DNA of 41,188 bases from an uncultured Collinsella sp. (GTDB lineage: Bacteria; Actinomycetota; Coriobacteriia; Coriobacteriales; Coriobacteriaceae), in the NCBI GenBank assembly GCA_900546825.1, contig UREE01000011.1, forward strand, positions 1 to 41,188, written 5' to 3'. Made by a program: the position numbers and the translations under genes. The notes beneath the pieces were generated by a model. That model worked only from the letters and a program-made list of their open reading frames with translations, ran no database searches and was not told the DNA's origin. This document shows positions 24,793 through 32,116 of this stretch, one piece after another. Each line of letters begins with the position of its first letter. The first letter of the stretch is position 1.

Positions 24793-25713
24793 GTGGCAAC
24801 TCAGAAATTCACCGGCGTTATCCCTCCCGTCGTTGTTCCCGATACCGAAGACCACCAGCTCGATGTCGCCTCCTTTGAGCGCAGCATCAACCGCATGATC
24901 GATGCCGGCGTCGATGGCCTGTTCTTCCTGGGCTCCTCGGGCGAGGTCGTCTTCTCCACCGACGAGCGTCGCCGTCAGATCATCGCCGAGGCGGTGCGCA
25001 TCGTCGACCACCGCGTTCCCGTTCTGGTCGGCATCATCGACACCGAGACCGAGCGCATGATCGAGCACGGTAAGGTCGCTCAGGAGCTGGGCGCCGATGC
25101 GCTTGTCGCCACCTGCCCGTTCTATGCCCTGCAGGGCATGACCGAGGTCGAGGAGCACTTCCGCATCCTTCATGAGGAGCTCGACCTGCCCATCTTTGCC
25201 TACGACATCCCCGTGTGCGTCCACACCAAGCTTCCCTGGAAGCTCCTTGCCAAGCTCGGCGCCGAGGGCGTCCTTGCTGGCGTCAAAGATTCCTCGGGTG
25301 ATGACATCTCGTTCCGCTACCTCGTTCAGGAGAACGAGAAAAATGGCCACCCGATGAGCATCCTCACCGGTCACGAGGTCGTCGTCGATGGTGCTTACCT
25401 CGGCGGCGCCGATGGCTCCGTCCCGGGTCTTGCTAACGTTGAGCCCGAGGGCTACGTGCGTCAGTGGAAGGCCGCCCAGGCCGGCGACTGGGCTACCGTC
25501 AAGGCCGAGCAGGATCGCCTCAACGAGATTTCGCACATCTGGGATGTTACCTCGGGTGTCCAGGGCTACGCCGGTGGCGTCGGCGCCTTCAAGACCGCTA
25601 TGAACCTCATGGGCATCTTCGACAGCCCGACCATGCCGCGCCCGGTGAAGGCCATGACCGGCGAGAATGTCGAGGCGATTAGGAAGGTCCTCCAGGACAA
25701 CGGTCTCCTGTAA
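24793..25713 (+). CDS. nanA: DapA/NanA-family aldolase, probable N-acetylneuraminate lyase
   Basis: Class I aldolase of the DHDPS/NAL family. Predicted to cleave N-acetylneuraminate to ManNAc and pyruvate, because nanK and nanE follow. The 306-residue protein has GSSGE at 47-51 (pyruvate carboxylate binding), Tyr137 in AYDIP and the Schiff-base Lys165 in GVKDSSGD, the same numbers as in E. coli NanA. After it, TGHEVVVDGAYLGGADGSVPGLANV replaces the classical sialate-binding GxDE segment, so the specificity is less certain; other 2-keto-3-deoxy acid aldolases are alternatives. GTG 24793 has AAGGAG 6 nt upstream and is clearly the start; the frame opens earlier inside the upstream gene. Codon use is strongly biased, as in the glycolytic genes here. 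Confidence 0.82.
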   Translation: MATQKFTGVIPPVVVPDTEDHQLDVASFERSINRMIDAGVDGLFFLGSSGEVVFSTDERRRQIIAEAVRIVDHRVPVLVGIIDTETERMIEHGKVAQELGADALVATCPFYALQGMTEVEEHFRILHEELDLPIFAYDIPVCVHTKLPWKLLAKLGAEGVLAGVKDSSGDDISFRYLVQENEKNGHPMSILTGHEVVVDGAYLGGADGSVPGLANVEPEGYVRQWKAAQAGDWATVKAEQDRLNEISHIWDVTSGVQGYAGGVGAFKTAMNLMGIFDSPTMPRPVKAMTGENVEAIRKVLQDNGLL

Positions 25714-25716
25714 AGC

Positions 25717-25812
25717 TTTCCCAGGCACCCGATCTTGGGGCTCAAGTGGTCGGGCGTGACCCATTAGGTCGACGCCCGACCACTTTCACCCCAACCTCGG
25801 GCACCTGGGAAA
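25717..25812 (+). repeat. Long imperfect hairpin (about 96 nt) between nanA and nanK
   Basis: Two 41-nt arms, 25717-25757 and 25772-25812, pair over almost their whole length. Four fully paired blocks are separated by small symmetric internal loops: TTTCCCAGG with CCTGGGAAA, CCCGA with TCGGG, TTGGGG with CCCCAA, and AAGTGGTCGGGCGT with its exact complement. The 14-nt apex adds a GACC/GGTC pair. Very stable as RNA. No T run follows closely. It may act as terminator, processing site or mRNA stabiliser. Confidence 0.8.
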
Positions 25813-25884
25813 CCTTTATCAACCTGTGGCAATAATTCTGCCCTTATTTCCTGTAGTTGTTTTTTATCTCCGAAGGAGAGCGAC

Positions 25885-26850
25885 ATGGAGAACAAGTACG
25901 TCTGCTCTGTCGATATCGGCGGAACTAAGATCGCGACCGCCATCATGGAGTACCCGGCTGACGGCAGCGTGCCCCATCCCGTTTTTGAGGCCGAGGTTCC
26001 TACCGAGGCCCAGGAGGGCGGCGAGGCCGTCTTCCAGCGTATCGAGGCGTCCATCAAAGCCGCTCTTGAGGCGAACCCCGATGTCGAGGTCCTCGGTGTC
26101 GGTATCGGTGCCGCCGGCGTCGTCGATCCCAAGACGGGCGCCATCGCGTATGCCAACGAGATCATGCCCGGCTGGTCCGGTGTTCAGTTAGGGCCGCGCC
26201 TGCGCGAGGACCTCGGTCTTCCCGTTGCCGTGGTGGGCGATGTGCAGGCTCATGCGCTGGGCGAGGCCCACTGGGGCGTCGGCAAGGGCAAGTTCTCCGT
26301 CTTGTGCCTGGGCATCGGTACGGGCATCGGCGGTGCATATGTCGAGAATGGCCGCGTGATGCAGGGCTTCCATGGTGCCGCCGGCCATATGGGCCACATC
26401 GAGTGCTCGGCTGCCGCCGGCATTCCCTGCGCCTGCGGACGTTCCGGTCATCTTGAGTCGGTTGCTTCGGGCACTTCCATTGGTCGTATGTACGATGAGC
26501 GCTTTGGCCGTGTCGACCCAAGCCGTCCTTCGGTCGGTCGCGATGTGAACGACCTGTGCCGTGCGGGCGACGCAAAGGCGACCGAGGTCATCCACGATGC
26601 CGGCTTTGCTCTGGGTGCCAGCTTAGGCTCGCTTGCCAACATTCTGGATCCCGAGGTCATCGTGCTTTCGGGGGGTGTGATTCACCAGGGTCCCGATTGG
26701 CGCTCACAGACGTGGAAGGATTCGGTGCACGAGGGCTACGCCAGCCAGGCGCTCGACCCGCTTCAGGACACGCCGATCCTCATTGGTTCTCTGGAGGGCG
26801 ACGCTCCGCTCATCGGTGCCGCCGAGCACCTTCTTGCTTCGTTGAAGTAA
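25885..26850 (+). CDS. nanK: ROK-family N-acetylmannosamine kinase
   Basis: Predicted to phosphorylate ManNAc to ManNAc-6-phosphate with ATP. The 321-residue ROK protein has DIGGTK at 10-15, catalytic Asp119 in VGDVQAHALGE, GIGTGIGGAYV at 143-153 and the zinc region GAAGHMGHIE followed by CACGRSGHLE. The GHxGH form, with His in place of the Glu usual in ROK glucokinases, is also found in E. coli NanK, which favours ManNAc as substrate. In the zinc motif CxCGxxGC the last Cys is replaced by His189. ATG 25885 has AAGGAG 7 nt upstream. It lies 72 nt after the long hairpin and may have its own weak promoter there, but none is clear. Confidence 0.9.
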   Translation: MENKYVCSVDIGGTKIATAIMEYPADGSVPHPVFEAEVPTEAQEGGEAVFQRIEASIKAALEANPDVEVLGVGIGAAGVVDPKTGAIAYANEIMPGWSGVQLGPRLREDLGLPVAVVGDVQAHALGEAHWGVGKGKFSVLCLGIGTGIGGAYVENGRVMQGFHGAAGHMGHIECSAAAGIPCACGRSGHLESVASGTSIGRMYDERFGRVDPSRPSVGRDVNDLCRAGDAKATEVIHDAGFALGASLGSLANILDPEVIVLSGGVIHQGPDWRSQTWKDSVHEGYASQALDPLQDTPILIGSLEGDAPLIGAAEHLLASLK

Positions 26851-26900
26851 ACATAACTACCAAGTGCGCCTTCTGAGGTGTAATGCCTCAGGAGGCTGTT

Positions 26901-27608
26901 TTGAGAGAGGTTGAGTCGCACATGACCGTTGATCCTTTGATCCAGTCCCTGAAGGGTAAGCTCGTCGTGAGCGTTCAGGCATATATGGGCGAGCCGCTTC
27001 GTACGCCCGAGACCATGGCTCAAATGTCTCGTGCTTGCGAGCTGGGCGGCGCCGCCGCCATTCGCTGCCAGGGCCTTGCCGACATTGCCGCCATTAAGGG
27101 TCGCTGTGAGGTTCCCGTCATCGGTCTGTGGAAGGATGGCCACGAGGGCGTTTATATCACGCCGACGCTGCGTCACGCTCGCGCCTGCGTTGCGGCGGGT
27201 GCCGATATCGTGGCGATCGACGCCACCGATCGTCCGCGCCCCGATGGCAAGTCGGTCGAGGATACCTTCCGCCCGCTGCACGAGGAGGGTGTGCTCCTGA
27301 TGGCGGATTGTGCCACCATCGAGGACATTCGTCGTGCGGTTGATATGGGTTTCGACCTGGTATCCACCACGCTTTCTCATGGTGTTGCCGCTATCGATTG
27401 CACCATGGCCGACGGTCCCGATCTGCCGCTCCTGCGCCAGGCGACCGAGGAGTTTCCCGGCCTTCCCATCATCTGCGAGGGCCGCGTGCATACGCCCGAG
27501 GAGGCCCGCGCCGCGATTGATGCAGGCGCCTGGGCCGTTGTCGTGGGCACCGCCATTACGCACCCCACGAGTATTACGAGTTGGTTCAAAGCCGCGCTTG
27601 AGGCGTAA
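26901..27608 (+). CDS. nanE: N-acetylmannosamine-6-phosphate 2-epimerase
   Basis: Converts ManNAc-6-P to GlcNAc-6-P, linking sialic acid breakdown to amino-sugar metabolism. The 235-residue TIM-barrel protein shows AAAIRCQGLADI, VIGLWKDG with the conserved Lys, ADIVAIDATDRPRP (the NanE signature), LMADCATIED and CEGRVHTPEEA followed by GAWAVVVGTAITHP. Start: TTG 26901 is chosen because AGGAGG lies 5 nt upstream. ATG 26922 would give a protein seven residues shorter, still complete, but with only GAGAGG 11 nt away; ATG 26883 lacks a site. A small hairpin (26873-26878 with 26886-26891) touches the first bases of the ribosome site. Last gene of the nan operon. Confidence 0.9.
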   Translation: MREVESHMTVDPLIQSLKGKLVVSVQAYMGEPLRTPETMAQMSRACELGGAAAIRCQGLADIAAIKGRCEVPVIGLWKDGHEGVYITPTLRHARACVAAGADIVAIDATDRPRPDGKSVEDTFRPLHEEGVLLMADCATIEDIRRAVDMGFDLVSTTLSHGVAAIDCTMADGPDLPLLRQATEEFPGLPIICEGRVHTPEEARAAIDAGAWAVVVGTAITHPTSITSWFKAALEA

Positions 27609-27635
27609 GACGGACCTCGTATCCGCTCGGGGCGG

Positions 27636-27641
27636 TATACT
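27636..27641 (+). promoter_or_regulatory. Possible -10 element upstream of the terminator-like leader of rapZ
   Basis: TATACT lies between nanE and the hairpin at 27660. No good -35 is seen. If used, the transcript would cross the following terminator before rapZ. Confidence 0.25.
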
Positions 27642-27659
27642 CAATAAAGGCAATTGACC

Positions 27660-27696
27660 GCGCGGGATCCGGGTTGCTGGGTCCCGCGCTTGTTTT
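27660..27696 (+). terminator. Rho-independent terminator after nanE
   Basis: Stem GCGCGGGATCC (27660-27670) with GGGTCCCGCGC (27679-27689): 11 pairs including one G-U, 8-nt loop, followed by TTGTTTT. It ends the nan operon. The rapZ ribosome site begins only 2 nt after the tail. Confidence 0.85.
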
Positions 27697-27709
27697 CGGG
27701 AGGCAGCAC

Positions 27710-28630
27710 ATGCAAAAGGGAGATGCCATGGATGCGGCGGAGCGCTCGGAGCGCATCCCCGATATCGTCATCATCACCGGAATGTCCGGATCGGGCCGCA
27801 CGCAGGCCATGCACGTGTTCGAGGACATGGGCTATTTTTGCATCGATAACCTGCCTCCGCGTCTCATCGCCCAGCTTGCCGAGCTCGTCGGCATCAATAC
27901 GGGCGTGGGCAGGCATCTCGCCGTCACCTGCGACCTGCGCAGCCAGGGCTTGTTTGACGAGTTGCTCGATGCGGTCGCCGCGCTCGAAGAGCGCGAGATG
28001 AGCTGCGACATCGTGTTCCTGGAGGCTTCTGACGAGGTGCTGATTCGTCGCTACAGCGAAAATCGCCGCCGTCATCCCATTGCCAAGCCGGGGGAGACTA
28101 CGGCCGATGCCATTCAGCGCGAGCGCCTTCAGCTGCAGGGCGTGCGCGACCGAGCCGATATGATTATCGACACGAGCCGTCTGCGCACCTCTGCGCTGCG
28201 CAACAAGCTACGTATGGCATTTTCCGAGCTGTCCGACCAGCAGCTTATGGATGTCCACGTGTTCTCGTTTGGCTTTAAGCACGGCATGCCCGTCGAGGCG
28301 GACATTATGATCGATGTCCGCTTCCTGCCTAATCCGTTCTACGATCCCGAGATGCGCACGATGACCGGTCTCGATAAAAAGGTCTCCGATTTTGTTCTGG
28401 ACCATCCCAAGACGCAGGAGTTTTGGAAGGCTTGGACACAGCTGCTCGATACGGTGATGCCGGGCTATATCGCGGAGGGCAAGCCGCAGCTTTCTATCGC
28501 CATCGGCTGTACAGGCGGCCAGCACCGCAGCGTTGCCATTGCCGAAGCCACGGCACGTTATTTGGAAGGTGCCCAATATCACGTGAGCATTTCCCATCGC
28601 GACCTGTCGCGCGCCAACACGAAAGCATAG
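27710..28630 (+). CDS. rapZ: RNase adapter/nucleotide-binding protein RapZ (YvcJ family)
   Basis: P-loop nucleotide-binding protein; in enterobacteria RapZ senses GlcN-6-P and guides small RNA decay, while in Gram-positives the YvcJ homologue is a nucleotidase of unclear role. The 306-residue protein has IITGMSGSGRTQAMHVFEDMGYFCIDNLPP near the N-terminus; the Walker A Lys is Arg (GMSGSGRT), as I recall for other actinobacterial members. C-terminal marks are FGFKHGMP, DVRFLPNPFYDPEMR and IAIGCTGGQHRSV. I chose ATG 27710, which has GGGAGG 6 nt upstream; ATG 27728 is also possible with AAGGGAG. whiA follows after 6 nt. The yvcK gene that usually lies between rapZ and whiA is missing here. Confidence 0.93.
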   Translation: MQKGDAMDAAERSERIPDIVIITGMSGSGRTQAMHVFEDMGYFCIDNLPPRLIAQLAELVGINTGVGRHLAVTCDLRSQGLFDELLDAVAALEEREMSCDIVFLEASDEVLIRRYSENRRRHPIAKPGETTADAIQRERLQLQGVRDRADMIIDTSRLRTSALRNKLRMAFSELSDQQLMDVHVFSFGFKHGMPVEADIMIDVRFLPNPFYDPEMRTMTGLDKKVSDFVLDHPKTQEFWKAWTQLLDTVMPGYIAEGKPQLSIAIGCTGGQHRSVAIAEATARYLEGAQYHVSISHRDLSRANTKA

Positions 28631-28636
28631 GCCTGC

Positions 28637-29566
28637 ATGTCGTTTACCGCCGAGGTGCGTGACGAGCTCGCGCGCTGCGAACCCGAATGTGAATACTGCG
28701 ATTTGTCGACGCTTGCCGCCCTGACGCGTGTGAGCGGTACACTTTCGCTGGCCGGCTCCGGGCGGTATCGTTTGACGGTCGCGACCGAGACGGGCGCCGT
28801 CGCGCGCACGATGATCACGCTGACGCATCGCATCCTTAAGCTCAAAACGGAGTTCACCGTTCGTAAATCTGTATTGCATAAGGTTCGAAACTACCTCATC
28901 ACCTTGCCCGATCAACCCGACCTGGACAAGGCTCTGGTGCTGCTGGGCATTCTCGACCGCAGGGGAGGGCTCGTCGCTGGTGTTCCCCGGCACATCGTTG
29001 CCCGTCCCTGCTGCAGACTTGCCTACATCCGCGGCGCGCTCATCGCCGGCGGTTTCGTGGCCGATCCTCGCGGCGACTTTCATTTGGAGATCGCGGTGCA
29101 GGGCGAGCAATATGCCAAGGGGCTTTGCGATCTGTTGGAGCAGATTGGGGTCCATGCTCGTGTTAATGCGCGGCGGGGGTCATATGCCGTGTACATTAAG
29201 AGCGCCGAGGAAATCGAGCATCTATTAAAGCTGATTGGTGCCAAGCGCAGCGTTGCCGAGATTGAGGAGGCGCGCGCGGTCAAGTTGGTTAAGAACGATG
29301 TGAACCGTCGCGTGAACGCCGAGCTCGCCAACCAGACCAGAAGCGCCGGTGCTGCCCAACATCAGCTTGCGCTTATCGATGAGCTCGAGCAGCGTGGCCT
29401 TCGCGATGCGCTTCCGGATGCCTTGGCGGTCTTTTGCGACCTGCGCGAGCGCTATCCCGATCTGTCACTGCGCGATCTGGGGGAGATGGCTGACCCTCCC
29501 TTGTCGAAGTCGGCCCTCTACCATCGAGTTTTGAGGCTTGAAAAGCTCATTGAAGCAAACAAGTAG
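28637..29566 (+). CDS. whiA: Sporulation/cell-division regulator WhiA
   Basis: DNA-binding protein conserved in Gram-positive bacteria; in Streptomyces it works with WhiB in sporulation septation, and elsewhere it influences division. The 309-residue protein opens with MSFTAEVRDELAR, typical of WhiA. It then shows the degenerate LAGLIDADG homing-endonuclease-like fold (CCRLAYIRGALIAGGFVADPRGDFHLEI) and a C-terminal helix-turn-helix region with VNRRVNAELANQTRSAGAA and PLSKSALYHRVLRLEKL. ATG 28637 lies 6 nt after the rapZ stop, so the two are cotranscribed. No terminator is visible after whiA before the gap promoter region. Confidence 0.95.
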   Translation: MSFTAEVRDELARCEPECEYCDLSTLAALTRVSGTLSLAGSGRYRLTVATETGAVARTMITLTHRILKLKTEFTVRKSVLHKVRNYLITLPDQPDLDKALVLLGILDRRGGLVAGVPRHIVARPCCRLAYIRGALIAGGFVADPRGDFHLEIAVQGEQYAKGLCDLLEQIGVHARVNARRGSYAVYIKSAEEIEHLLKLIGAKRSVAEIEEARAVKLVKNDVNRRVNAELANQTRSAGAAQHQLALIDELEQRGLRDALPDALAVFCDLRERYPDLSLRDLGEMADPPLSKSALYHRVLRLEKLIEANK

Positions 29567-29575
29567 TTTAAAGTA

Positions 29576-29625
29576 TTGACGTATATACGGATTTAGCTGC
29601 TATTTTATTCTTTAAAACGTTTTAA
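29576..29625 (+). promoter_or_regulatory. Candidate gap promoter with two palindromes
   Basis: TTGACG (29576-29581) and TATTTT (29601-29606) make a possible promoter with a 19-nt spacer. A perfect palindrome CGTATATACG (29580-29589) overlaps the -35, and a second one, TTAAAACGTTTTAA (29612-29625), falls near the expected start of transcription. Both could be repressor sites. A later TATATT (29682-29687) is an alternative -10. The leader to the gap ATG would be about 150 nt and AT-rich. Confidence 0.4.
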
Positions 29626-29759
29626 CGTAAATTTGATTTTCAATTTCGAGCATTCTCGTGAAATTCAAGTCAAAAAAAAGGTATATTAGGCGAGTGGTTA
29701 GTTTGTGGGCCTCAACGGCGGGCGCTGTAGCTTGCGGGGGCCTTACGAAAGGAGACACA

Positions 29760-30785
29760 ATGGCAGTAAAGGTTGCTATTAACGGCTTCGGTCGCATCGG
29801 TCGTCTGGCTTTCCGTCAGATGTTCGGTCATGAGGGCTCCGAGATTGTCGCTATCAACGACCTCACCTCTCCCGATATGCTCGCTTACCTGCTGAAGTAC
29901 GACTCCACGCAGGGCAACTACGCTCGCGATCACGAGGTCGTTGCTGGCGAGGATTCCATCACCGTTGACGGCAAGGAGATCAAGATCTACAAGGAGGCCG
30001 ACGCCAACAACCTGCCTTGGGGCGACCTCGACGTCGACGTCGTTCTCGAGTGCACCGGCTTCTACACCAGCAAGGCTAAGGCTCAGGCCCACATCAACGC
30101 TGGCGCCAAGAAGGTCGTCATCTCCGCTCCGGCCGGCAGCGATCTGCCCACCATCGTGTACAACGTCAACCACGAGACGCTGACCGCTGAGGACAACATC
30201 ATCTCCGCTGCTTCCTGCACCACCAACTGCCTCGCCCCGATGGCCAAGGGTCTGAACGACTTCGCTCCCATCGTGTCCGGCATCATGACCACCATTCACG
30301 CCTGGACCGGCGACCAGATGCCGCTCGACGGCCCGCAGCGCAAGGGCAACAAGCGTCGTAGCCGCGCCTGCGCCGTCAACATCGTCCCCAACACCACCGG
30401 TGCTGCCAAGGCTATCGGCCTGGTTCTCCCCGAGCTCAACGGTAAGCTCATCGGTGCCGCCCAGCGCGTCCCGACGCCGACCGGCTCCATCACCAACCTC
30501 TACGCTGTCGTTGACAAGAAGGTCACCGTCGACGAGGTCAACGCCGCTATGAAGGCCTACGCTGCCACCATCTCCGAGACCTTCGGTTACAACGAGGACG
30601 ACATCGTCTCCACCGACATCATCGGCGAGACCCACGGCTCCATCTTCGACGCCACTCAGACCATGTGCTCTGACCTCGGCAACGGCCAGACCCTCGTTCA
30701 GGTCACCTCTTGGTACGACAACGAGAACTCCTACACCTCTCAGATGGTCCGCACCATCAAGTACTTCGAGAAGTTCGTTGCTTAA
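29760..30785 (+). CDS. gap: Glyceraldehyde-3-phosphate dehydrogenase (type I)
   Basis: Glycolytic enzyme converting glyceraldehyde-3-P, NAD and phosphate to 1,3-bisphosphoglycerate. The 341-residue protein has the Rossmann motif INGFGRIGR at 7-15, the NAD-selecting Asp34 in AINDL, and the catalytic Cys153 in SAASCTTNCLAP, followed by TTIHAWTGDQ with the conserved His. It ends WYDNENSYTSQMVRTIKYFEK, as usual. ATG 29760 has GAAAGGAG 5-6 nt upstream; the frame extends upstream to 29658 through non-protein sequence. Codon use is strongly biased (AAG, GAG, CTC, ATC), indicating high expression. It is followed by a strong terminator, so it is probably monocistronic, with pgk-tpiA-gpmI separate. Confidence 0.98.
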   Translation: MAVKVAINGFGRIGRLAFRQMFGHEGSEIVAINDLTSPDMLAYLLKYDSTQGNYARDHEVVAGEDSITVDGKEIKIYKEADANNLPWGDLDVDVVLECTGFYTSKAKAQAHINAGAKKVVISAPAGSDLPTIVYNVNHETLTAEDNIISAASCTTNCLAPMAKGLNDFAPIVSGIMTTIHAWTGDQMPLDGPQRKGNKRRSRACAVNIVPNTTGAAKAIGLVLPELNGKLIGAAQRVPTPTGSITNLYAVVDKKVTVDEVNAAMKAYAATISETFGYNEDDIVSTDIIGETHGSIFDATQTMCSDLGNGQTLVQVTSWYDNENSYTSQMVRTIKYFEKFVA

Positions 30786-30822
30786 TGTAGCTTTTAGCGA
30801 ATAGCTCGTTGAGCGTCTAAAG

Positions 30823-30870
30823 AAGGGCGCGGCCTCATAGGGCTTACACCCTAGGGTCGCGCCCTTTTTA
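30823..30870 (+). terminator. Rho-independent terminator between gap and pgk
   Basis: AAGGGCGCG (30823-30831) pairs with CGCGCCCTT (30858-30866), with an inner CATAGGG/CCCTA stem, followed by TTTTTA. Strong and well placed, 37 nt after the gap stop. Confidence 0.9.
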
Positions 30871-30925
30871 TAGGAAATCGTCTGCCGTAATGGGAGGCAG
30901 ACACGTACGAAAGGTAGAAGCAAAC

Positions 30926-32116
30926 ATGGCCTTTACCAAGAAGACCGTCCGCGACATCGATGTCGACGGCAAGCGCGTTCTCGTCCGCGTTGACTTCAAC
31001 GTGCCTATCAAGGATGGCGTCGTTGGCGACACCACCCGCATCAAGGCTGCCCTGCCCACCATCAACTACCTCGTTGAGCACAACGCTCGCGTCATCCTCA
31101 TGAGCCACCTCGGCCGTCCCGAGGGCACCGGCTTCCAGCCTGAGCTCTCCCTTGAGCCTGTCGCCAAGAAGCTCGCTGAGCTCTCTGGTCTCGATGTTGC
31201 CTTTGTCGCCGACACCTACGGCGAGAAGGCTGCTGAGGCTGTTGCCGCCGTCGAGCCGGGCAAGGTCCTCGTTCTCGAGAACGTCCGTTTCGACAAGCGT
31301 GAGAAGAAGAACGATCCCGAGATCGCCAAGACCCTCGCTTCCTATGGTGACGTCTTCGTTCTCGATGCCTTCGGCACCGCTCACCGCGCCCAGGGTTCCG
31401 TCGTGGGCCCCGCCGCTTACCTGCCTGCCGTCGCCGGCTTCCTGCTCGAGAAGGAGGTCGACACGCTGACTGGCATCTTCGCCGAGCCCGAGCGCCCCTT
31501 CGTCGCTATCGTCGGCGGTTCCAAGGTTTCCTCCAAGATCGGCGTTCTCGATCACCTCATCGACTCCGCTGACACCCTGATCATCGGTGGCGGCATGGCC
31601 TACACCTTCTTCCTGGCTCAGGGCCTGACCGTCGGTCAGTCCCTCAAGGAAGAGGACTGGGTCGAGCGCGCCGGCGAGATGCTCAAGAAGGCCGAGGAGA
31701 AGGGCGTCAAGATCCTGCTCCCCATCGACAACCGCGTTGCCGATCACTTTGGCGAGGACGCTGCCCCCGAGGTCGTCGCTTCTGACGCTATCCCCGATGA
31801 CCGTGAGGGCATGGACATTGGTCCCAAGACCGAGGAGCTCTACGCCGAGGCCGTCAAGGGCGCCAAGACCGTGTTCTGGAACGGCCCCATGGGCGTCTTC
31901 GAGTTCGACAACTTCGCTCACGGCACCCAGGCTATCGCCGAGGCCGTCGCCGAGGCCGACTGCACCTCGATCATCGGCGGTGGTGACTCTGTCGCGGCTG
32001 TCAACAAGTTCAACCTGGCCGACAAGATGAGCTGGATCTCCACCGGTGGTGGCGCTTCCATGGAGCTCGTCGAGGGTAAGGCCCTGCCCGGAGTGGAGGC
32101 GCTTCTCGATGCCTAA
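30926..32116 (+). CDS. pgk: Phosphoglycerate kinase
   Basis: Makes ATP from 1,3-bisphosphoglycerate in glycolysis. The 396-residue protein has the N-domain substrate segment RVLVRVDFNVPIKDG, the MSHLGRPEG loop, FGTAHRAQGS, the GGSKVSSKIGVLDHL hinge region and the C-terminal nucleotide site NGPMGVFE and GGGDSVAAV with STGGGASMELVEGK. ATG 30926 is chosen by homology; GAAAGG lies 11-16 nt upstream, a little far, and the frame starts 36 nt earlier. The stop overlaps the tpiA ATG (ATGCCTAA), so translation is coupled. Codon bias suggests high expression. Any promoter would have to lie in the 55 nt after the gap terminator; none is obvious. Confidence 0.98.
   Translation: MAFTKKTVRDIDVDGKRVLVRVDFNVPIKDGVVGDTTRIKAALPTINYLVEHNARVILMSHLGRPEGTGFQPELSLEPVAKKLAELSGLDVAFVADTYGEKAAEAVAAVEPGKVLVLENVRFDKREKKNDPEIAKTLASYGDVFVLDAFGTAHRAQGSVVGPAAYLPAVAGFLLEKEVDTLTGIFAEPERPFVAIVGGSKVSSKIGVLDHLIDSADTLIIGGGMAYTFFLAQGLTVGQSLKEEDWVERAGEMLKKAEEKGVKILLPIDNRVADHFGEDAAPEVVASDAIPDDREGMDIGPKTEELYAEAVKGAKTVFWNGPMGVFEFDNFAHGTQAIAEAVAEADCTSIIGGGDSVAAVNKFNLADKMSWISTGGGASMELVEGKALPGVEALLDA

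Noticed and set aside
24793..25713. Reading nanA as dapA (lysine synthesis)
   Set aside because: The family permits it, but nanK and nanE follow directly and no lysine genes are near. NanA is the better guess, kept with reduced confidence.
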